Positions 7,947 to 14,417 of a stretch of DNA of 14,417 nt are shown one piece after another (positions within the stretch are counted from its first letter, which is position 1; each line of letters opens with the position of its first letter). The DNA comes from Bacteroidales bacterium. Its GTDB lineage: Bacteria; Bacteroidota; Bacteroidia; Bacteroidales; ML635J-15. Both the position numbers and the translations under genes were made by a program. The DNA lies in assembly GCA_017997855.1 (NCBI GenBank), contig JAGOEF010000016.1, positions 1 through 14,417 on the forward strand, written 5' to 3'. Under the pieces are notes generated by a model. The model saw nothing but the letters and a program-made list of their open reading frames with translations, ran no database searches and was not told the DNA's origin.

Positions 7947-10900
7947 ATGAAAAACACAATTTTGATAATTGCAATGGCCATGATGCCAGTACTTCTGTTT
8001 TCGCAGGCAGCTCAGCACAAAACGAATCTGGCAGGAGCCGGAATGGTTCGCGAAGTTTCGTTCAGTGATATTCCCGCTTTTGTAAGTTTTCAATCCGGGT
8101 CAGAAATTGATGCCTCAAAATATGAACAACTGATTAAAAGTATAAGCAGCGACAAGGCGTTAGGGCTTATTTTTCTTGATGCTGTAAACGATAAGCTTGG
8201 AATGACTCATTTTCGGTACCGTCAAACCTATCAAGGCATTCCGATTGAAAATACTCAGTATATTTTTCATACAAAAAACAATAAAATCGGCTCGATGAAC
8301 GGATGCCTGCTATCGAAACCGGATGTTGAGGGAAGTTTTTCATTATCGCCGGAACAAGCCGTACAGAAGGCACTTGGAGCCATACAGGCAGAACAATTTA
8401 TTTTTGAGCTTCCTGTCGAAATGCAGATAGCCGGATTCGCCAGCTACAAACTGCCCGTTGCCGAAAAAGTTTACTATCCCAAGGGAGGCCGGCCCGAATC
8501 AAATCAACTACATGCAGCCTATAAAGTTGATGTTTATGCCTGGAAACCTTACAGCAGGCAATGGGTATATATTGATGCCATAAGCGGCAAGGTTCTTGGA
8601 ACCGAAAACCGGCTGCTGAGCACAGATGTTCCGGGCACAGCCTATACAGCGTATAGCGGTACCCGCACCATTACCACCGACTATACCGGCAGTACTTACC
8701 GTTTGCGGGAATCAGGTCGTGGCGACGGGATAAACACATACAACTGCCAGCTGACAACAAACTACGGGGGCGCCATCGACTTTACCGACAGCGATAATAG
8801 CTGGAACAATGTTAATGCACAACTCGATCAGTTTGCCACCGATGCACATTTCGCCACCGAAAGAACCTACGATTATTATTATCAGGTACACGGTCGCAAC
8901 AGCATCGATAATTATGGATTTCAACTGAATAGTTATGTTCACTTCAACCTTGTTGAGCAAGGGTATTCAAACAATGTAAACGCATTCTGGAACGGGGAAT
9001 GCATGACGTACGGGGACGGAGACGAAACACGCACTCCGCTTACAACCGTTGATATTTGTGGACACGAAATTACACACGGCCTTACTTCCTATACTGCAGC
9101 CCTTAACTATCAGGACGAGTCGGGGGCACTCAACGAAGCGTTCAGTGATATTTTCGGAACCGTTATTGAATTTTATGCAGCACCCGATTACGCCGACTGG
9201 ACCATTGGCGAAGATATTGCATATCCCTTCAGGTCGGTATCTGACCCCAAATTATACGGATTACCTGACACCTATCATGGCGAAAACTGGTATTTCGAAT
9301 CGGGCGATCATGGGGGTGTACACCGCAACTGCGGACCTCTGAGTTATTGGTTTTATCTGATTTCGGAAGGAGGCAGCGGAACCAATGACCTCGGTCACGA
9401 CTATTCAATAACCGGCCTTGGTATGGATGCCGCCGCTGATATTGCGTTCAGATTGTTAACGGTTTACCTGACAAACACATCCAACTACATGGATGCCCGC
9501 TTTTATGCAATTCAGGCAACCATCGACTACTACGGGGCATGCTCCGAAGAAGTGGAACAGGTGACCAATGCATTCTATGCAATTGGTGTGGGTGGCGAAT
9601 ATGTTCCCACTGTAGTGGCTGATTTTACTGCCGATTATACCCAGAATTGCGATGTTCCTTTTACTGTAAAATTTTTAAACTACAGTATCAACGGCAGTAC
9701 TTTCGAATGGAATTTTGGAGATGGTTCAACCAGTACTGAAGTAAACCCGCAACATACCTACACCACTGCGGGTACTTTTACGGTTAGTCTGCTGGCAGAT
9801 GGAGGTACTTGTGGCAGCGATACCGAAATTAAAACGGACTATATTTCAATCAACTCAGAATTACCCTGTCTGACCCTGATGCCAACCAGTGGATCGATTT
9901 CGAGCACTCATTGTCAGGGAACCCTGTATGATTCCGGTGGACCCTTGAACCCTTATAACGACAATACTTATTCGACATTTACCATCAGCCCTCCCGGTGC
10001 AACACAGGTAATGCTTACCATAAATCAGTTCGACATAGAACCCGGATCGGGCAGCTCCTGCGATTACGACTACATCGCCTTTTACGACGGGAGCAGCACT
10101 TCGGCACCACTGATTAACAACACGTATTACTGCAATACAAACGGAAACCCCGGAAGCATCACTTCTTCGGGAGGTTCAATAACCATTGTTTTCAGTTCAG
10201 ATGTAGGTCTCGCACTTCAGGGTTTCGAAATCGAATGGCAGTGTGTTCAGGAAAACGGAGTTCCTTATGCAGCATTCACAGCTGACCATACCAACACATG
10301 TAATGGCCGTGTTCAGTTCGAAAATCAGTCGATAAATAATCCCGAAACATATCACTGGGATTTTGGTGATGGAGGAACATCAGACTTTGAGCATCCTTTT
10401 CATCTGTACAATCAGAGTGGAACATTCACTGTAAGTCTTTATGTAACGAATAGTTTTGGTAACAATACTTGTCTGAAGGAGGACTATATAACTGTATTGC
10501 TCGATAATGCTCCTGCGGTAGAAACAGCAACTGTTTGCATCGATTCGCTGTTTACACTCACGGCGGGCAGTAACCCAAATACCCATTGGTATGCCGACCC
10601 CAATTGCAGCGATGTTGTGCACACGGGTAACACGTGGGAACATCAGCCAATACCGGATGATACACAGTATTGGGTTAAAACCTTTGACGAAACTGCCAGC
10701 TATTATGTGGGCGAAGACCAGAGTAATCTTGGCGGAGGATATTTCGGCAACCCCGACTATATACATTATTTGGTTTTTGACGCATACATTCCTTTTACCA
10801 TTTTGTCGGTGGAAGTGAACGCCGATGGGGCCGGTGTTCGTCAGTTTGCGCTGCGTGATGCTTCTTTAAACACACTGCAAACGCTGTCGGTTTATTGCCC

Positions 10901-11429
10901 CAACGGAGTGAACCGTGTAGACCTTAACCTGGCTGTTCCTACCGGCAACGACCTGCAACTGGTGGGAATGGGAAGTCCCAACCTGTTCAGGACTAATGAA
11001 CAGTCCTATCTGAGTTTTCCGTACACCATTGCAAATGTATGCAGCATAAAACGCAGCAGTGCCACGCAAAATCCGACAGGTTACTATTACTACTTTTACG
11101 ATTGGGAAATCGAGACTCAGGCTTGCGAAAGTGCCGCAGCAATGCTTCAGATAAATGCGATTAACTGTTCTACGGCAGTAAACTCAACGCATTTGGAACA
11201 AGCCATTAGCTTACATCCGGTTCCAGCAAACAACGAGCTGTTTATCAGCGGTTTAACCTCAAATGAAACATGGGCTGTGTCGATTACCGATTTGAATGGA
11301 CGTTTATTAAGTCATGAATTCATCTATGATGGAAAGCCAATTAATATAAATGGACTAAAGTCGGGGGCATACCTCCTCAAAATTCAGGGAGCCGAATCGG
11401 TGTTGTACCGCAGGTTTATTAAGATGTAA
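7947..11429 (+). CDS. T9SS-secreted M4 (thermolysin-like) metalloprotease with PKD-CUB-PKD modules
   Basis: Extracellular zinc endopeptidase precursor of 1160 residues. A signal peptide (about 1-20) is followed by an FTP/PepSY propeptide region (about 60-215) that should inhibit and chaperone the enzyme until cleaved. The M4 catalytic domain spans about 235-550: HEITH at 373-377 (zinc His373/His377, catalytic Glu374), zinc Glu397 in NEAFSDI exactly 20 residues after His377 as in thermolysin, and His459 in GGVHRN as the transition-state histidine. Then come a PKD domain (about 556-635, WNFGDGSTS), a CUB-like domain (641-767, YDYIAFYDGSS), a second PKD (773-850, WDFGDGGTS), an Ig-like stretch (about 855-905), an unnamed beta domain (about 915-1060) and a T9SS type A sorting tail (about 1083-1160, HPVPANNELFISG). 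All active-site residues are present, so it should be active. The phosphatase gene starts 8 nt after the stop. Confidence 0.95.
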   Translation: MKNTILIIAMAMMPVLLFSQAAQHKTNLAGAGMVREVSFSDIPAFVSFQSGSEIDASKYEQLIKSISSDKALGLIFLDAVNDKLGMTHFRYRQTYQGIPIENTQYIFHTKNNKIGSMNGCLLSKPDVEGSFSLSPEQAVQKALGAIQAEQFIFELPVEMQIAGFASYKLPVAEKVYYPKGGRPESNQLHAAYKVDVYAWKPYSRQWVYIDAISGKVLGTENRLLSTDVPGTAYTAYSGTRTITTDYTGSTYRLRESGRGDGINTYNCQLTTNYGGAIDFTDSDNSWNNVNAQLDQFATDAHFATERTYDYYYQVHGRNSIDNYGFQLNSYVHFNLVEQGYSNNVNAFWNGECMTYGDGDETRTPLTTVDICGHEITHGLTSYTAALNYQDESGALNEAFSDIFGTVIEFYAAPDYADWTIGEDIAYPFRSVSDPKLYGLPDTYHGENWYFESGDHGGVHRNCGPLSYWFYLISEGGSGTNDLGHDYSITGLGMDAAADIAFRLLTVYLTNTSNYMDARFYAIQATIDYYGACSEEVEQVTNAFYAIGVGGEYVPTVVADFTADYTQNCDVPFTVKFLNYSINGSTFEWNFGDGSTSTEVNPQHTYTTAGTFTVSLLADGGTCGSDTEIKTDYISINSELPCLTLMPTSGSISSTHCQGTLYDSGGPLNPYNDNTYSTFTISPPGATQVMLTINQFDIEPGSGSSCDYDYIAFYDGSSTSAPLINNTYYCNTNGNPGSITSSGGSITIVFSSDVGLALQGFEIEWQCVQENGVPYAAFTADHTNTCNGRVQFENQSINNPETYHWDFGDGGTSDFEHPFHLYNQSGTFTVSLYVTNSFGNNTCLKEDYITVLLDNAPAVETATVCIDSLFTLTAGSNPNTHWYADPNCSDVVHTGNTWEHQPIPDDTQYWVKTFDETASYYVGEDQSNLGGGYFGNPDYIHYLVFDAYIPFTILSVEVNADGAGVRQFALRDASLNTLQTLSVYCPNGVNRVDLNLAVPTGNDLQLVGMGSPNLFRTNEQSYLSFPYTIANVCSIKRSSATQNPTGYYYYFYDWEIETQACESAAAMLQINAINCSTAVNSTHLEQAISLHPVPANNELFISGLTSNETWAVSITDLNGRLLSHEFIYDGKPININGLKSGAYLLKIQGAESVLYRRFIKM

Positions 11430-11437
11430 TAATACAA

Positions 11438-12283
11438 TTGTTCCCTTCGAACCTACATAGCCATACAAACTATAGCGATGGCACACATGCTCCCGAAGAC
11501 TATCTGGAACCTGCCATTGCTGCAGGCCTGATGGTGTATGGATTTTCCGACCATGCTCCTCTTAGTTTTGAACATTTCGATTGGTGTATCCGGCCGGGAA
11601 AAGCGGGTGATTATTGTGACGAAATCAGGCGGCTTAAAGAAAAATGGGGGCAGCGAATTCAGATTTATCTGGGATTTGAAGCAGATTTTATTCCCGGTAT
11701 TTCAGATGCCTCGATGGTAAATAAATACGAGCCTGACTATGTAATCAGTTCCATACATTTCCTTAAAAAAAATAACTGCGACGACATCATGGAGATCGAT
11801 GGCAGTTACGAAGGTTTTCAAAAAGGATTTCATCGTTTGTTCAACAACAATGCCGCAGAATTGGTAAAGCAATATTTCGATACACTTCATCAGATGGTCA
11901 GCCGGGGTGGGTATGATATAACCGGTCATGCCGATAAAATTAAAATGTTTTTAAACCGGCGTTATCCTGGAATAATAGAGGAAACATGGTATGCCGATCA
12001 GGAACACGAGGCTGCACTTATGCTGGCCTCATCGGGCATTGTGACAGAAATTAACACCCGTTCGCTGTATAAAAAACATGGTACCGAACCCTACCCCTCG
12101 TGGGAAATGATAAAAACCATACACCAACATGGCGGTAAACTAACCCTGAGTGCCGACACCCATGACCCCAATGGGGTTACGGCCTTCTTTGATGTTGTTG
12201 CAGATGAGCTGGTAAAACACGGAATATATCAGTTGCAACAATATGATTGTGGCAATTTTCGCAGTTTTTCGCTGACCGAATAA
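11438..12283 (+). CDS. PHP-family histidinol-phosphatase, TTG start
   Basis: Metal-dependent phosphatase that most likely converts histidinol phosphate to histidinol in histidine synthesis, in the cytosol. The 281-residue product shows the PHP metal-ligand set: His7/His9 (NLHSHT), Asp14 (YSDG), His39 (FSDHAP), Glu81 (LGFEADF), His107 (SSIHFL), His164 (ITGHADK), Asp240 and His242 (LSADTHDP). The start is TTG at 11438. An in-frame stop lies at 11420-11422 with no ATG after it, and the first in-frame ATG is codon 32, which would remove the His-x-His motif. Only 8 nt separate it from the protease stop, which suggests co-transcription and translational coupling. The partner has no evident role in histidine synthesis, and no other his gene is in view. 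A generic PHP phosphoesterase is the alternative. Confidence 0.88.
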   Translation: MFPSNLHSHTNYSDGTHAPEDYLEPAIAAGLMVYGFSDHAPLSFEHFDWCIRPGKAGDYCDEIRRLKEKWGQRIQIYLGFEADFIPGISDASMVNKYEPDYVISSIHFLKKNNCDDIMEIDGSYEGFQKGFHRLFNNNAAELVKQYFDTLHQMVSRGGYDITGHADKIKMFLNRRYPGIIEETWYADQEHEAALMLASSGIVTEINTRSLYKKHGTEPYPSWEMIKTIHQHGGKLTLSADTHDPNGVTAFFDVVADELVKHGIYQLQQYDCGNFRSFSLTE

Positions 12284-12329
12284 TATTAAACACTTAGTTA
12301 CTTTCACAGAACATTTATGCATTTTATCT

Positions 12330-12350
12330 GTTAATAGGTTGTTTATTAAC
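12330..12350. promoter_or_regulatory. Inverted repeat upstream of the peroxiredoxin gene (candidate operator)
   Basis: Perfect 7-bp arms GTTAATA (12330-12336) and TATTAAC (12344-12350) flank the 7-nt spacer GGTTGTT. The symmetry extends outwards as CTG...CAG with one extra base on the right. It lies 46 nt before the peroxiredoxin ATG, in the 113-bp gap after the phosphatase gene, so it could be an operator or a leader hairpin. The left half (ATAGGTT) resembles an OxyR half-site but the right half does not, so no regulator is named. Confidence 0.35.
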
Positions 12351-12396
12351 CAGACGAATATTCTTAATCTCGAAATAACAATTAAAGTTTAAAAAA

Positions 12397-13107
12397 ATGG
12401 ATGAAAACAAAGTGATTAGCATGCCGCGTATTGGTGAACCGGCTCCTGAATTTAAAGCAGTAACCACCCAGGGCCCCATAAATTTCCCTTCGGATTATGC
12501 CGGAAGTTGGGTAATTTTATTCAGCCACCCTGCTGATTTCACACCGGTTTGTACCAGCGAATTTATGACCTTTGCCTCGATGGAGGATCAATTTGCCAAA
12601 GCCAATTGCAAGCTCGTGGGGCTTTCGGTCGATGGTCTTTACAGTCATATTGCCTGGCTGAGGACTATCAAAGAAAAAATCGAGTACAAAGGAATGAAAG
12701 ATGTGGAAGTAAAATTTCCCCTCATCGAAGACATCACAATGGAAGTAGCCGGGAAATACGGTATGATGATGCCGGGAGAAAGCAACACCAAGGCTGTCAG
12801 GGCAGTTTTTGTGATTGATCCCAAGGGAATTATCAGAACAATAATTTATTACCCACTCAGTTTAGGCCGAAATTTTGATGAATTATACCGTGTAGTGATT
12901 GCATTACAAACAGCAGATGCCTTCAGCGTGGCAACACCTGCCGACTGGCGCCCCGGTGATGACGTTATTGTTCCAACAGCGGGTTCGTGTGGAGTAGCAA
13001 AAGAACGGATGGAAAGCAAAGACGAGAACACTACCTGCTACGATTGGTTTTTCTGTACAAAAAAACTCGATAAAGAAAAAGTATTATCGGCAATTATTAA
13101 AAAATAG
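12397..13107 (+). CDS. Peroxiredoxin (archaeal-type / Prx6 group)
   Basis: Thiol peroxidase that reduces hydrogen peroxide and organic peroxides in the cytosol. The 236-residue product has the peroxidatic motif PADFTPVCTSEF at 45-56 with Cys52, Thr49 and Pro45, and the supporting arginine Arg135 (AVRAVFVIDPKG). The extended C-terminal arm carries Cys214 and Cys220 (TCYDWFFC). Their six-residue spacing is the same as the Cys207/Cys213 pair of the Aeropyrum enzyme, where the second acts as resolving cysteine. An additional Cys198 sits in PTAGSCGVAKER. Length is normal for this long-arm group and clearly longer than AhpC. It is probably a single-gene unit, with a dyad upstream and an intrinsic terminator just after the stop. 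The electron donor is not evident from the window. Confidence 0.94.
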   Translation: MDENKVISMPRIGEPAPEFKAVTTQGPINFPSDYAGSWVILFSHPADFTPVCTSEFMTFASMEDQFAKANCKLVGLSVDGLYSHIAWLRTIKEKIEYKGMKDVEVKFPLIEDITMEVAGKYGMMMPGESNTKAVRAVFVIDPKGIIRTIIYYPLSLGRNFDELYRVVIALQTADAFSVATPADWRPGDDVIVPTAGSCGVAKERMESKDENTTCYDWFFCTKKLDKEKVLSAIIKK

Positions 13108-13124
13108 CGTTAACTTCATACCAG

Positions 13125-13151
13125 AAAGCCCGGTGTATAGCCGGGTTTTTT
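13125..13151 (+). terminator. Rho-independent terminator after the peroxiredoxin gene
   Basis: Stem CCCGG (13129-13133) pairs with CCGGG (13141-13145) around the 7-nt loop TGTATAG. It extends by a G-T and several A-T pairs into the six-T run at 13146-13151. The hairpin begins about 20 nt after the stop codon, a normal arrangement for a plus-strand intrinsic terminator. Confidence 0.88.
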
Positions 13152-13229
13152 ATTTTATAGAAACCGGTTTGCAAACACAGTATTATTTCGCTTCAAATTA
13201 CTATTTTTACACAATAATTAGGTTTTGTA

Positions 13230-14417
13230 ATGATTCGCAGCATGAAAAAGCAAATAATCATTTTTGTCGCATTTATTGTTGCATTGATGCTCGCGCACTT
13301 GTTGCAATACCTTTCAAAAGACAATTATTCTGCGGGAATCAATGCAGAATCAATCTCAAAAACCTTATCGGATGAAATTGAATGGGCTGATAAAGAGTTT
13401 CAGGAACTCATCAGAAAATCAACTGCCGAAAAACCCGATTCCGTGGTGTTTTACCGATACACAGAGTTATTCCGCACAAAGCAATCCGGCATTTTTGTTT
13501 ATGATTCCACCCAACTCATTGCATGGTCGACAAACCGTATTCCGGCCCCATTACATGCCGATAGTCTGAACGCGGACCGGCAAATCATTCAACTGGCCGA
13601 CGGCAGCTACCTGTCACGCATCAGTAAGTACAATAACTATACTTATGTGTATTTATTTCTGGTTTATCACGAATACAGCTACAAAAATGAATTTCTGAAT
13701 GAGGGATTTAACCCCGTACTTAACATCCCCGATGGCTGTGAATACCGACAATTCAGCAACCCGGGATTTATTGCTGTAAATTACGATAAATCTGCGCTGT
13801 TCTATATTGAGGAAACCGCAGCTTCGCATCCTGTATCCTTTTTACCGCCGGTGGTATTTTTTGCAGCATTTCTTTTATTCGCCTGGTTTCTGGCATCTTT
13901 ATCAGTGTATCTGATAAAAATGAATATTAATGCGCTGCTCATTTTAACAGCACTAGCTGCTGACATGGTTCTGTTACGGTTTTTCATGCTGAAGTTTCAT
14001 TATCCGATTGCTTTTTCGTTGCTGGAACTATTTACACCTGAATACTATGCCGAGTCGTTTTGGCTGCCTTCTCCTGGCGATCTGGGTCTCAACCTGATTC
14101 TGCTAAGTGTCTGGATTGGTGTTTTCTGCCGTCATTTTAACCCTTCATTTAACAAGGTTAAAAAATCGACGACAATTATCCTGAGCGTATCGGTGGCTGT
14201 GGTAATCTTTACAATTCAGTGGCTCACCGGGAATCGCATCGAAAGCTTCATTATTAATTCATCGGTCGAAATTGACCCTGAGCGGATTTTACGGTTCTCG
14301 CAATACAGCATATTTATGCTTGCCATGATGATGTTGCTGTTGGTAGGAGTTATTGTATTTATCGACAGGCTGATCTCGGTGTTTGCAAAACAGATTCACT
14401 TTGTTTCGTTTGCTGTT
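13230..14417 (+). CDS. N-terminal membrane/sensor part of a large protein, probable sensor histidine kinase (partial)
   Basis: The frame is open from the ATG at 13230 (or in-frame ATG at 13242, which gives the classic MKKQ start) to the window end, 396 codons. After a first membrane helix (about 8-26) comes a roughly 175-residue outside region with aromatic-rich strands. About five more helices follow near 203-228, 230-252, 281-304, 313-333 and 358-380. The segment between the third and fourth helices contains TPEYYAESFWLPSPGDLG, a motif I associate with large Bacteroidota sensor histidine kinases whose HAMP, kinase and ATPase domains follow. None of those domains is inside the window, so the kinase call is an inference from architecture and recollection of the family. 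An uncharacterised multi-pass membrane protein is the alternative. It lies downstream of the peroxiredoxin terminator and so probably has its own promoter, which I could not identify. Confidence 0.55.
   Translation, partial: MIRSMKKQIIIFVAFIVALMLAHLLQYLSKDNYSAGINAESISKTLSDEIEWADKEFQELIRKSTAEKPDSVVFYRYTELFRTKQSGIFVYDSTQLIAWSTNRIPAPLHADSLNADRQIIQLADGSYLSRISKYNNYTYVYLFLVYHEYSYKNEFLNEGFNPVLNIPDGCEYRQFSNPGFIAVNYDKSALFYIEETAASHPVSFLPPVVFFAAFLLFAWFLASLSVYLIKMNINALLILTALAADMVLLRFFMLKFHYPIAFSLLELFTPEYYAESFWLPSPGDLGLNLILLSVWIGVFCRHFNPSFNKVKKSTTIILSVSVAVVIFTIQWLTGNRIESFIINSSVEIDPERILRFSQYSIFMLAMMMLLLVGVIVFIDRLISVFAKQIHFVSFAV

Noticed and set aside
13133..13569. Short plus-strand frames overlapping the terminator and the start of the membrane protein gene
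   Set aside because: One begins inside the terminator hairpin, and both overlap the longer in-frame gene starting at 13230/13242 that has a convincing membrane helix.
1..14417. CRISPR array, tRNA, rRNA, insertion sequence, phage or defence genes
   Set aside because: I saw no regularly spaced repeats, no tRNA-like fold, no transposase or integrase motifs and no terminal inverted repeats in reading both strands.

Overview
The window looks like chromosomal DNA from a member of the Bacteroidota, probably a Bacteroidia-like free-living or host-associated proteolytic bacterium. Three things point there. Two large secreted proteins end in type IX secretion (T9SS) type A sorting domains. Three genes (dipeptidyl peptidase IV, the small barrel protein and the CotH-like protein) are preceded by exact TAnnTTTG boxes, the Bacteroidota sigma-ABfr -7 element, instead of Shine-Dalgarno sequences. 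The family mix is also typical: DPP IV, PKD/CUB-bearing M4 protease, exported CotH-like protein, and a large membrane sensor protein. The assignment is inference; there is no rRNA or other marker gene here.

Layout. 1-2123 (minus) is a dipeptidyl peptidase IV that runs off the left edge and lacks only its last residues. 2182-3117 (minus) is an RluA-family pseudouridine synthase. 3373-3927 (plus) is a small AT-rich gene for a secreted, probably outer-membrane beta-barrel protein. 4094-6445 (plus) is a secreted CotH-kinase-family protein with a T9SS sorting tail. It converges on 6513-7709 (minus), a decarboxylating dehydrogenase of the isocitrate/isopropylmalate family, and a hairpin with an A/T tract lies between them. 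7947-11429 (plus) is a large T9SS-secreted M4 (thermolysin-like) metalloprotease with PKD, CUB, PKD and further C-terminal modules. It is followed after 8 nt by 11438-12283, a PHP-type histidinol-phosphatase that appears to start at TTG. 12397-13107 (plus) is an archaeal-type/Prx6-group peroxiredoxin closed by a good intrinsic terminator. 13230-14417 (plus) is the N-terminal membrane part of a large protein, probably a sensor histidine kinase, cut by the right edge.

How the genes fit together. The M4 protease (extracellular endopeptidase) and DPP IV (exported, removing N-terminal Xaa-Pro/Xaa-Ala dipeptides) would be complementary steps of protein digestion, but they are 6 kb apart and on opposite strands, so there is no operon linking them. 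The rest are housekeeping genes (RNA modification, central carbon metabolism, histidine synthesis, peroxide defence) as single or two-gene transcription units. No intergenic gap exceeds about 260 bp. I see no tRNA, rRNA, CRISPR array, insertion sequence or prophage. I did not find a clearly new multi-gene system; the points most worth a second look are the exported CotH-like protein, the non-canonical substrate pocket of the dehydrogenase, the TTG-started phosphatase coupled to a secreted protease, and a dyad upstream of the peroxiredoxin.
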